11,510 nt of DNA from Muribaculaceae bacterium (lineage in GTDB: Bacteria > Bacteroidota > Bacteroidia > Bacteroidales > Muribaculaceae): positions 1-11,510 of the forward strand of contig JAIDKP010000108.1 of assembly GCA_029051445.1 (NCBI GenBank), read 5' to 3'. The notes beneath the pieces were generated by a model that saw nothing but the letters and a program-made list of their open reading frames with translations, did no database searches and was not told the DNA's origin. Below are positions 1-7,115 of the stretch, one piece after another. Position 1 is the stretch's first letter. Each line of letters opens with the position of its first letter. Made by a program: the position numbers and the translations under genes.

Positions 1-137
1 TCCCCCCTCTGCGCCTACTTGTTTCATTTCGGTATGTCGCTGAGGTATGAATTTTAGGCAGAAACCGATGGAATGCACGTTTTCTCGACAACAACAGGCT
101 TCTGCCAAATATCTATATTAGTATAAGTCGGTTACGC

Positions 138-2363
138 TTACTTCACGGGGATGAGCTGGAAGACGGTCTGTGTGTCGGGCTCATAGATGCGTTTCACTTT
201 GTCGCCTTCGGCTTCCCAGTACACCAGATAGCCGTTGCTGCGGTTGATGATGACATAACCTCCGTCGCGGGGCTGCACGTCGAATGTGTGAAGGTTGACA
301 TCGAATGGATCAGTGCCAAACTCACAGAGGTCATTAAGATAACGACCATCTTTTGCATTCACAATGCTGTAGCCTTCGGTCTCCGGGTCATAGACAAAAC
401 GCCAGATCTGACGGTCGGGATTCACATCGTCTTCAGTGGCCTGAAGTACCGGCGCACCACCGGTTTTTCCGGCATCAGGATTTCCGAGATAATGGTCGCC
501 GGCTTTTATCTTGTATGTGACATTGTCGAGAAGCTGTGCAGGGAATACGTCAAGGCGGTAATCACTGTTAGCCTTATACATTTCTATCATTTTTGCCACT
601 CCCTTGCGCAGGAACGGCTCAGCATATAGCGTGCCTACTCTCGGGTGAGCCACTTTTATTGATCCCTCGAAATCGCGTGAGGTGATCTTTGCGGCTTTCT
701 CTGAAAGTTCATTATAGGTAAGATAGCTGTTGATGAAGGCTTCGTTGTCGCCTTTGACCAGTGCCTCATACATATTTACAGCAGCCTCTCCGCGGCTTCC
801 GAGCAGTTCTCCGGCGATCAGCCAGGGCTTGATCTCGGCAAGCAGACGGTTGTCATCGGCAGCTGCAAGCAGTTCAGCCGATGCATCCTTGATTTTTACG
901 AACTCGGCGCGGAATGCGTCGACAGCCTCACCGGCATTGCCGTTATACAGGTAGCTCTCATAACGGTCGACAAGTGACTGGAACCTCGGAGATTCATTCA
1001 TGCGGCGCAGCTTGTGGGCATTGGCTCCGAGGTCAACGTTGTAGGTGCAGAATGTACGGAACGCATCGGTGTGGTCGGGGACGAGTTCGACAAGAGCTTT
1101 TTCCCATGCTGTGCCTGCATCATATTTTTCCGGATTCCAAAGATAGCCGGCTGTGCCGAACAGGCTGACTTTCGATGCCTCTGCATATTCCATAGGATTG
1201 GCAGTGAAGCCGCTGACCATATCGGGAATCTCGATGTCGTTGCCAGTGAACGGGCCCATGAGAATGTGGTCGATGCAATAGTCGGTTACCGGGTAGTTGA
1301 GCCAGATATATGCTTTTCGGCCAATGCGCGGATTGATCCACTCCATGTCCTCGACATTGATCATGTCAACGACCGAATTGCCGGTCCACATGATCTGTAT
1401 GAACGGATCCATGACTGCAATGTCCTCAAGATATGTTGGCTGGAAGCGCGGTTCCCATTTTTTGTTGTATAGCGAAGGGCATACGATCATTGACTCGATG
1501 TCGGGGTATTTCTTCACGAAGTTATCCATGATATACTGCATGTATTCGGCGTGTTTCTTGCCGTCGGCATGTGTGCCGAACACATCGTCGAAGAACACGG
1601 CGAAGTTGCGGAGTCCGAGGCCGTAAAGCTGCTCGAATTTGCGGATGGTGGCAATGTTGTCATCCTCTTTCCAGGAGTGGTCGCCGGCGGGATGTATGCC
1701 CCATACAAATTTCACTTTACGTCGCTTTGCCTCCTCATTGAGTGCTTTCAGGCGTGCCGCATCCTCCTCTGGATAAAACTCACGCCATTTCTCACGATGG
1801 TAGGGGTCGTCTTTAGGGCCGTAGATATATGTGTCGAGTTTGTTGCGACCGTAGAATTTGAACTGGCTCACACGATCGTCAAAACTCCATGCGTTGCCGT
1901 AGAATCCCTCTACGACACCACGGTTGGGAGTGGCAGGCCAGTCGGTGATCTCGACACTCATCACGTCGGGCGACGAGGCTACGGCAAGAAATGTATGCAC
2001 GCCGTAGTATGTGCCTGTCTCGTCGTTTCCGGCAATTACTACCTCATCGGGAGTCACTTTAAGGTAGTATCCCTGTGCCTGATCCGGGATTTTTGATGCA
2101 ACCGACGCAACTGCGTCGTCGCCACGCTCGCCTATGACGAGTCTCACGCCTTCTCCCTGAGCGAAAACCTCTGTAAGTGCGGCTACTGCATCGGCATCGG
2201 CCGACTCTGCACCGGTGATGCTGAATGATGACGGACGTGAAAACGCCTTTTTACCCCACTCGATCTGCTGCGGCACCGGGTAGATGTCGACGGTCTGTGG
2301 CTCTGATGTACAGCCACACAGCATGAGAGTGCCTACGGGCAGTAGTAAGTTTCTGAATCTCAT
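138..2363 (-). CDS. GH84 beta-N-acetylglucosaminidase (O-GlcNAcase/hyaluronidase type) lipoprotein
   Basis: A 741-residue secreted glycoside hydrolase. The N-terminus is a lipoprotein signal peptide (lipobox Leu15-Cys16-Gly17-Cys18), so the enzyme is probably lipid-anchored in the envelope. Residues about 25-140 form the small N-terminal domain that precedes the barrel in this family. The catalytic barrel starts near 148 (RGVVEGFYGNAWS). The adjacent Asp259-Asp260 pair in FFDDVFGTH is the expected GH84 catalytic pair for substrate-assisted hydrolysis through an oxazoline intermediate. An alpha-helical region follows, and residues about 612-741 resemble a ricin-type beta-trefoil (repeated YLN/YLV and W-F/F-L motifs), possibly carbohydrate binding. 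Length is close to that of the characterised Bacteroides thetaiotaomicron GH84 enzyme. The likely substrate is terminal beta-GlcNAc on host glycans or glycosaminoglycan pieces; this is inference. It is the last gene of the minus-strand cluster, 42 bp after the permease, and ends in TAA. Confidence 0.93.
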   Translation of the reverse strand: MRFRNLLLPVGTLMLCGCTSEPQTVDIYPVPQQIEWGKKAFSRPSSFSITGAESADADAVAALTEVFAQGEGVRLVIGERGDDAVASVASKIPDQAQGYYLKVTPDEVVIAGNDETGTYYGVHTFLAVASSPDVMSVEITDWPATPNRGVVEGFYGNAWSFDDRVSQFKFYGRNKLDTYIYGPKDDPYHREKWREFYPEEDAARLKALNEEAKRRKVKFVWGIHPAGDHSWKEDDNIATIRKFEQLYGLGLRNFAVFFDDVFGTHADGKKHAEYMQYIMDNFVKKYPDIESMIVCPSLYNKKWEPRFQPTYLEDIAVMDPFIQIMWTGNSVVDMINVEDMEWINPRIGRKAYIWLNYPVTDYCIDHILMGPFTGNDIEIPDMVSGFTANPMEYAEASKVSLFGTAGYLWNPEKYDAGTAWEKALVELVPDHTDAFRTFCTYNVDLGANAHKLRRMNESPRFQSLVDRYESYLYNGNAGEAVDAFRAEFVKIKDASAELLAAADDNRLLAEIKPWLIAGELLGSRGEAAVNMYEALVKGDNEAFINSYLTYNELSEKAAKITSRDFEGSIKVAHPRVGTLYAEPFLRKGVAKMIEMYKANSDYRLDVFPAQLLDNVTYKIKAGDHYLGNPDAGKTGGAPVLQATEDDVNPDRQIWRFVYDPETEGYSIVNAKDGRYLNDLCEFGTDPFDVNLHTFDVQPRDGGYVIINRSNGYLVYWEAEGDKVKRIYEPDTQTVFQLIPVK

Positions 2364-2405
2364 GAACTGATGTTTATTGATTGGTTTGTTACTATTAAAT
2401 TCTGA

Positions 2406-3206
2406 TCAGTTTTTACGTGGCGACAAGATGCGCGCCACGACAAACACAAGCACCTGGATTATGACTATGACAGCCGAGCATGGCACGTCGATATAGGCTG
2501 AGACAAACAGTCCGGAAAGACAGGTCACAACCGAAACTGCGACTGCGGCAACTGTCATGCTTCGGAATCTCACACACCGCGTCTCGGCAATCATCTGCGG
2601 CAGCGAGAACAGTGACATCAGCAGCATGATGCCGACCATGCGTATTGTCAGCACTACTCCGATCGCGACCATTACGGTCATAAGAGTGTTAAGCAGTTTT
2701 ACCGGCAATCCGACGACTGTCGCAAAATCCCGGTCAAATGCGGCAGCGACAACCATTCGGAATGCAACCGCATAGATCAGGAGAAGGAGTGCCGTATATA
2801 TCGCAAACACTATGATGTCGGCAGATGTAATTGTGAGTAGATTGCCGAACAGAAAGGCATTCAGCTCCGGGACATTTCCAGGTGTAAGAAATACAAACAG
2901 GACACCGATTGCCATGCCAAAGGCCCATATGACCGCTATAGCGGAATCCTCGCGCACTCTATGCCGCAATGACATCCATTCGACTCCGAGAGCTGAAAAA
3001 ACGGCAAAAACCGAAGCCGTCACAACAGGATTAAATCCAAGAAAATACCCGAGCCCGAGTCCTCCGAAACATGCGTGTGTTATGCCGCCGGTTATTGCAA
3101 CCATGCGGCGCGATATGATATATGTGCCTATAATGGCCGCGCATATACTGTTGAACAGAATGCCGAGTATCGCATTTCTGAAAAAAGTGTACTCAAGGAA
3201 TTCCAT
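2406..3206 (-). CDS. Metal-type ABC transporter permease (ZnuB/MntB, ABC-3 family)
   Basis: A 266-residue integral membrane protein with about seven or eight hydrophobic segments. The motif near residues 40-53 (GGITHACFGGLGLGY) corresponds to the conserved GD-SHA-LPG type segment of ABC-3 permeases, which import zinc, manganese or iron across the inner membrane. Segments such as NAFLFGNLLTI and the late MVGIMLLMSLFSLP helix also fit the family. The substrate cannot be told from the sequence. The partner ATPase and the solute-binding protein are not encoded in this window, so it must work with components encoded elsewhere. It starts 6 bp after the stop of the small membrane protein gene upstream, which suggests co-transcription and perhaps a shared role. 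Confidence 0.9.
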   Translation of the reverse strand: MEFLEYTFFRNAILGILFNSICAAIIGTYIISRRMVAITGGITHACFGGLGLGYFLGFNPVVTASVFAVFSALGVEWMSLRHRVREDSAIAVIWAFGMAIGVLFVFLTPGNVPELNAFLFGNLLTITSADIIVFAIYTALLLLIYAVAFRMVVAAAFDRDFATVVGLPVKLLNTLMTVMVAIGVVLTIRMVGIMLLMSLFSLPQMIAETRCVRFRSMTVAAVAVSVVTCLSGLFVSAYIDVPCSAVIVIIQVLVFVVARILSPRKN

Positions 3207-3212
3207 AATTTC

Positions 3213-3650
3213 TTATTTTGTTTTTTTCTCGGACACAGTTGTGGCGACATCTTCAAGTAGAATAATCATTTCGTCACGTATTATCTGTGGGACTGTGATT
3301 CCGCGTGCAACCAGACTCTCCTGCCAAAGTGTGATCTCATCATATGGCAACGTGAGGAGCACATCGCGGAATTCTTCAATATCTTCAGCGGTCATATCAG
3401 ATTCTGACCGGTCTTTGAACCGGTCAAGTTCTTCATCGTCAAAGTATATTATTCGGTCGGCACGCTGTGCAGATTTGCTACAGATTTCATGCAGACCACA
3501 GCACACCTCGTTTTCGTCGTTATCATTCTCAGCCTCCATGCCGTCGGTGATGATTTCGCCCTGTCGCTTTTCCACCGGGGCATCACGATGCAACAGCCGG
3601 AGTATCACACCGACAATCACCAAAGAGCCTATGAGAACTATAAAAGCCAT
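3213..3650 (-). CDS. Conserved-looking small membrane-anchored protein with a Cys/His cluster, function unknown
   Basis: A 145-residue protein that I do not recognise with a functional name. Residues 3-20 form a single N-terminal hydrophobic helix followed by Arg, Leu, Leu, His, Arg, which suggests a membrane anchor with the rest in the cytoplasm. Residues 50-57 read CCGLHEIC, a compact set of three Cys and one His that could bind a metal; this is inference. A strongly acidic linker precedes it. The C-terminal half (IIYFDDEELDRF, EEFRDVLLTLP, RGITVPQIIRDEM) looks helical and has the regular look of a conserved domain. The gene sits 1 bp after the methyltransferase-like gene and 6 bp before the metal permease, so a link to metal transport or metal sensing is possible. 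The base composition and spacing match its neighbours, and there is no competing gene on the other strand. Confidence 0.8.
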   Translation of the reverse strand: MAFIVLIGSLVIVGVILRLLHRDAPVEKRQGEIITDGMEAENDNDENEVCCGLHEICSKSAQRADRIIYFDDEELDRFKDRSESDMTAEDIEEFRDVLLTLPYDEITLWQESLVARGITVPQIIRDEMIILLEDVATTVSEKKTK

Positions 3651-3651
3651 T

Positions 3652-4125
3652 TTAAAAGTTTATTCGGAAGTCCTGACGCGGAAGATTCCTGTCGGCCACT
3701 ATTACTGCACGGCGTGGATTGTAGAATACCATACCATATGAATCCAACTCTTCTTTCAGTCTTTTCAGCAACTCTCTCAAAGTCCGGTCCTTGTCAATTC
3801 CGGTAAAAAGAGCTATATATGTGCCTTCTGTCGTCATCTGAAAGTCCTCGCCATGAGAAAAGACATAAAACGGCATGTGTCTTGCATTGCTGATCAAAGA
3901 GCTGATATCACGTCGGACAGTCTCCGGGAGATTCCTACAAATTACACATGACGGGTGCAATGACAAAGCGATACGGTAGATTAACTGATGCTCCGGGTTT
4001 TCGATATTGCTATAGGCATAATACAGGCAACGTTCTCTTAGAACATTTACAACAAAGTCATAGGCAAACGGAGAGTGTATGCCATAACCTCTTGACGAAC
4101 GCTGTCTTTTCAGCCAATTGAACAT
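3652..4125 (-). CDS. Short protein related to Bacteroidetes class I SAM-methyltransferase family, lacking the SAM-binding core
   Basis: A 157-residue protein. Its N-terminus (RGYGIHSPFAYDFVVNVL, residues 12-29) matches the RG-G-HSPF-Y-FV segment that opens a Bacteroidetes family usually annotated as class I SAM-dependent methyltransferase and usually well over 200 residues. Its C-terminus (GMVFYNPRRAVIV, then RQDFRINF) also resembles the family ending. Between them I see no glycine-rich motif I (E-G-G-G type) and no acidic loop. The middle is about 80 residues shorter than expected, so SAM binding looks lost. The family match is from memory of the motifs, so it is moderately certain. The reading frame is unbroken and fits snugly between its neighbours: 14 bp after the restored end of the YfhO-family gene and 1 bp before the next gene. 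It is therefore probably expressed, as a reduced protein with a changed role. It ends in TAA. Confidence 0.7.
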   Translation of the reverse strand: MFNWLKRQRSSRGYGIHSPFAYDFVVNVLRERCLYYAYSNIENPEHQLIYRIALSLHPSCVICRNLPETVRRDISSLISNARHMPFYVFSHGEDFQMTTEGTYIALFTGIDKDRTLRELLKRLKEELDSYGMVFYNPRRAVIVADRNLPRQDFRINF

Positions 4126-4139
4126 CGCGGCAGTGTAAT

Positions 4140-4331
4140 TCAGTCTTTTCTATCAGTGTCAGGGCATGATGCATTTGCGCCTGACAGACCATGCAATAAG
4201 GCAAATAACACCCACATAAATATAGCTATGATTGATATGTAGGCAACTGCCGAAGTGGTGTGTAGCGAAGGGGGATCAAATTTCATGACAATCGTATGGT
4301 CTCCCGCTGGCAGATTCATCGATCGAAGCAG
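4140..4331 (-). pseudogene. Cut-off C-terminal tail of the YfhO-family gene, in frame after the amber codon
   Basis: Reading on past TAG (4332-4334) in the same frame gives 63 codons ending at TGA (4140-4142). The residues begin LLRSMNLPAGDHTIVMKFDP, the standard closing motif of this family. A hydrophobic helix follows (VAYISIIAIFMWVLFALL), then a short charged tail ending DTDRKD. The full protein would be 862 residues counting the amber position. The tail stops 14 bp before the next gene, the normal spacing for this cluster. As the sequence stands, this part is made only if the amber codon is read through. Confidence 0.88.
4157..4186 (-). other. Inverted repeat in the YfhO tail, just upstream of the methyltransferase-like gene
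   Basis: TGTCAGG at 4157-4163 pairs with CCTGACA at 4180-4186. Three more pairs (GCA with TGC) extend the stem inward across one bulged base. There is no T-run on either side, so a terminator is unlikely. A weak attenuator or an mRNA processing site between the two genes is possible. Confidence 0.3.
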
Positions 4332-6728
4332 CTAATCAACACGTCCGACCGGAACCTCGCTGCCATCGACAGTCGCGATCCATCCCCACGGGAAGTAGAC
4401 CTCGGAAAAAACGGCGAGTGAAGGCGCTGATACCGAGGCGTGGTAAACCATGCGATCGGGCGCATACTCCGTGAGCCGAATCGTATCGCCGGGCTGTGGA
4501 GCCGCTGCCGGAGCTTTAAGCACATCCTTGAACCTGACATCGGCTATGGCTGTTGTTGCCGGGTTGATGCGGTCAAGTGCCTCCATCTCTTCGATCGGTG
4601 TGTCGGCCCATGTCAGTTCATCGACAAGCCATGCGTTGCCAAGAGCGCCGGGGTTGCCTGTGAGCTGTCCGTCGGGACCGATCACATATCTTGCATTGAG
4701 CATGTCAAGAATATTGTAGTCGGCATCCGAGACTCTGCCAGAAGTGAAATGCGACAGATGCCGCTCGATCATGTCCTGATATCTTGTGAGTTTTGCGGCA
4801 TGATAACCTCCGATCGCCTTATGGTGATAGGAGGGCGACGGATGATAAAACCGTGGGATATCCATGACACGATAGTGTGTCGTGGTATCGGAGAGTATCA
4901 CCTTGTCATTGTCGCTCAACGGGAAGGTTGCAGCTCTGGACGCTACAGGCGGACAGAAGCTTTCATGATTGATATAGCGTTTGTCCACAGTGTATAAGTC
5001 GGCAAGTATGAGTACCGCAATTCCTGCAATAGCGATGCGGTTTTTGAAAAAGCCTGATGAAGATGCCCAAAGTATTATCGCGGATGCAATAACAAACAAC
5101 AGGCTGCGCAGGCTGTCGGACTCGACCATTCCGTAACGGAGTTTTTCGACAGCTGAAAATATCACTGGATTATCAATGCTGAATGCAGATATAGCCTCTG
5201 AAGGATACCCCTGCATGCTTAATTGCTGACCGATCATTGATGAGATCTGCAAATCGGATTCAGTGACCACTTCACCATATACCCCGGGGAAAAATATGCC
5301 AAGTAGACAGAATAGCGAAACAAGTCCGAAGGAGACTCCAAGCATACGCCCGTACTGTTTCCATGCGCCCGGTGTCGTAAACCAGCGGTGCAATGCCATA
5401 ATTCCAAGCAAGGGCATGCAGAACTGCGCGATGACAAGAATACTCTCGGGGGTGCGGAATTTATTATACAGAGGGAAGTAATCAATGAAAAGATCGGTAA
5501 GCCACATGCAGTTGCGTCCCATTGCAAGCAATATCGACAGAATTGTCATTGCAAGCAATGTCCATTTGAGCGGACCTCGCACGATCAGGCATCCAAGAAG
5601 AAAAAGCGCGCAGATGATAGCTCCGACATAAACAGGCCCATTTGTAGATTCAGGCTCGCCAAAGTACTGGGAGACATAACCGAGGTATTGTGATGTGAAG
5701 TTGTCAGTCTGGCCGTTGGCCGCCATTGACTGAGCATCCGGCAGATCGGCAAGTGTGAGCTGACGCAGTTCTCCCCCGACCGGCTTTATCGAAGCGCCTC
5801 CTTTGATATTTGGCACAAGAAGAGTGAAAGATTCCGCCCGGCCATAGCTGTACATCGTTATATAGTTTTTGTCGAGGCCGCTTTTGTTCCCCTCTGTCGA
5901 AAGCTCGGTGGCCATGCCGCGGGTCGTTTCCTTGGAGTAGGCATAGGTGTTGTATAACGATGGCAGATTGGCTCCGACTGCCAGTGCGCCCGCAAAGGCG
6001 AGCGCGCATGTCGCTCTCCCCCACCCGATAAGCTTCTTACTCCTATAAGATGGAATGAGATATGCTATTACGAGCCCGATGATGAGGAAGCTGAAATAGT
6101 AGCTCATCTGCACATGGTTGGATGATATCTGCATCATTGCAAACAGTGCTGCAATGGCTCCGCCTGATATCCACCGGCCACGGAATGCAAGTATGATCCC
6201 TCCGATCACAGGAGGAACATAGGCCAGAGTGATGAATTTCCAGAGATGGCCGGCTCCGATCAGAATTATAAAGTAGGATGAGAGTCCCCATGCGATAGCT
6301 CCGATCAGTGAGTAATACCAGCGCATGCGCATAGAGGCACCCATAATTAAGAATCCTGCCATCATCGAGAACAGAAGGCCTGACGGTGAAGGCAGCCCGG
6401 CACGCATGACAGTATCAATCCAGCGGAACATGCTGTCGCTTGGATAGGAAGGTGAGATCTGGAACGTCGGCATTCCCGAAAAAAGCGAGTTGGTCCAACG
6501 CGGACGCTCTCCTGTAGCCTCAAACCATTGCTGTGTCTCCTGACCGTTGGCGGCTCCCTGCTGGATATCATATTGTTTCAGCTGATTGCCGTCAATGGCA
6601 TCGGGATGAAAAAAAGCCATCGCAATGACTATACAAACTGCTATCGCACAGATATATCCCCAGAAATTACGGGATTTATACATATGTTTCAATCCATCGC
6701 TCAGGCGCGACATATATCCATTGATCAT
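4332..6728 (-). CDS. YfhO-family polytopic membrane protein, truncated by an in-frame amber codon
   Basis: The open frame gives 798 residues. Residues about 21-575 contain roughly a dozen hydrophobic helices, and about 580-798 form a soluble C-terminal domain. The early extracytoplasmic segment WFEATGERPRWTNSLFSGMPTF is typical of Bacteroidetes YfhO-like proteins. Gram-positive YfhO is linked to glycosylation of cell-envelope polymers and the fold is GT-C like; the role in Bacteroidales is unknown. Family members end with a sequence like R-V-N/D-Y-LLR-M-PAG-H, a short beta strand and one last membrane helix. Here the frame reads VGRVD then TAG, and the missing part follows in the same frame (see 4140-4331). 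The stop sits where Tyr is expected, so a single change from TAC or TAT explains it. A start at residue 6 (position 6713) is also possible. It is the first gene of the minus-strand cluster. Confidence 0.93.
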   Translation of the reverse strand: MINGYMSRLSDGLKHMYKSRNFWGYICAIAVCIVIAMAFFHPDAIDGNQLKQYDIQQGAANGQETQQWFEATGERPRWTNSLFSGMPTFQISPSYPSDSMFRWIDTVMRAGLPSPSGLLFSMMAGFLIMGASMRMRWYYSLIGAIAWGLSSYFIILIGAGHLWKFITLAYVPPVIGGIILAFRGRWISGGAIAALFAMMQISSNHVQMSYYFSFLIIGLVIAYLIPSYRSKKLIGWGRATCALAFAGALAVGANLPSLYNTYAYSKETTRGMATELSTEGNKSGLDKNYITMYSYGRAESFTLLVPNIKGGASIKPVGGELRQLTLADLPDAQSMAANGQTDNFTSQYLGYVSQYFGEPESTNGPVYVGAIICALFLLGCLIVRGPLKWTLLAMTILSILLAMGRNCMWLTDLFIDYFPLYNKFRTPESILVIAQFCMPLLGIMALHRWFTTPGAWKQYGRMLGVSFGLVSLFCLLGIFFPGVYGEVVTESDLQISSMIGQQLSMQGYPSEAISAFSIDNPVIFSAVEKLRYGMVESDSLRSLLFVIASAIILWASSSGFFKNRIAIAGIAVLILADLYTVDKRYINHESFCPPVASRAATFPLSDNDKVILSDTTTHYRVMDIPRFYHPSPSYHHKAIGGYHAAKLTRYQDMIERHLSHFTSGRVSDADYNILDMLNARYVIGPDGQLTGNPGALGNAWLVDELTWADTPIEEMEALDRINPATTAIADVRFKDVLKAPAAAPQPGDTIRLTEYAPDRMVYHASVSAPSLAVFSEVYFPWGWIATVDGSEVPVGRVD

Positions 6729-6762
6729 CTTTCAATAGGTCGTTATAAGATTTAAATCTAAA

Positions 6763-6795
6763 CAAATTTACAAATTATCGGGTAATTACGGCAAG
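6763..6795 (-). promoter_or_regulatory. Candidate Bacteroidetes promoter for the minus-strand cluster
   Basis: On the minus strand TAAATTTG (6770 to 6763) fits the Bacteroidetes -7 consensus TAnnTTTG. It lies 21 bases from CTTG (6795 to 6792), which is one mismatch from the -33 TTTG box. Transcription would start near 6756, giving a leader of about 28 bases before the ATG at 6728. Confidence 0.4.
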
Positions 6796-6817
6796 TTTTA
6801 CAGTTAAATTGTTAAAT

Positions 6818-6829
6818 TAGCCGCGGCTA
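6818..6829. repeat. 12-bp perfect palindrome (TAGCCGCGGCTA)
   Basis: A perfect 12-bp dyad in an otherwise AT-rich spacer. It shares the nine bases CGCGGCTAT with the second motif at 6884-6892, 62 bases further on. It lies upstream of both candidate promoters, which would suit a regulator-binding site. RprY or another dimeric regulator is a possible ligand; this is inference only. Confidence 0.4.
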
Positions 6830-6870
6830 TAGTCCATAAATTCAATTGACATATAAATTCATGATATCAC

Positions 6871-6890
6871 AAAAAACAGCCGGCGCGGCT
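6871..6890 (-). terminator. Hairpin followed by a T-run on the minus strand
   Basis: On the minus strand AGCCG, loop CGC, CGGCT (6890 to 6878) is followed directly by GTTTTTTG, the layout of an intrinsic terminator. No gene reads into it from the right on this strand, so it would have to end an unannotated RNA or stop transcription antisense to the rprX leader. The stem is only 5 bp. Its sharing of bases with the 6818 palindrome allows a DNA-binding role instead. Confidence 0.28.
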
Positions 6891-6986
6891 ATCTGTTGCT
6901 TTGGATTTTCCACAAAAAGGATCCGGATTACACGTTTTTATATAAAAATTAACGAAATGTGTTAAATATTTTGCCCACCCACGACT

Positions 6987-6994
6987 TAAATTTG
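6987..6994 (+). promoter_or_regulatory. Candidate -7 element for rprXY
   Basis: TAAATTTG matches the Bacteroidetes -7 consensus TAnnTTTG. The nearest upstream TTTG (6970-6973) is only 13 bases away, shorter than the usual spacing of about 20, so the -33 box is poor. A start near 7001 would leave a leader of about 115 bases before the chosen rprX start. Confidence 0.33.
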
Positions 6995-7115
6995 TAAACA
7001 TAAAGGAGAGTTAATTGTTAACCATATACAGTTAAAACAAAAGAGAACGGATTACAGTCACGAACGTTATGGCCTCGATGCCATGTGCATAATGACCGGA
7101 TGCCGACAAAATATA

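Larger units (their letters stand above)
6729..7115. other. Divergent intergenic region between the YfhO-family gene and rprX
   Basis: This is the only stretch longer than 300 bases without a convincing gene. It is AT-rich, with repeated GTTAA words (for example near 6803, 6811, 6961, 7011 and 7031) and two isolated GC-rich palindromic motifs at 6818-6829 and 6878-6890. Candidate promoters face outwards on both sides. From about 6995 onward it would be the rprX leader, about 115 bases long, containing a seven-codon reading frame (7069-7092). No tRNA-like or known riboswitch-like structure stands out. Confidence 0.7.

Noticed and set aside
57..106. GGCAGAA / TTCTGCC inverted repeat after the GH84 gene as a terminator
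   Set aside because: The stem is only 7 bp with a 36-base loop and no T-run, so it is not convincing.
1..117. Minus-strand frame open to the window edge (reads ENVHSIGF and later ETKQVGAEGG)
   Set aside because: The only ATG is at 25-27, almost at the edge, and nothing in the translation is recognisable. The bases outside the window would be needed to judge it.
2812..3741. Plus-strand open frame of 309 codons opposite three minus-strand genes
   Set aside because: The translation is rich in Ser, Arg and Ile with no domain pattern, and the minus strand carries a recognisable permease and tightly packed genes. It is a shadow frame.
4332..4334. Genome-wide TAG recoding
   Set aside because: One amber codon in one gene is no evidence for a changed code. 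All other intact genes here use TAA or TGA, which is also compatible with a normal code.
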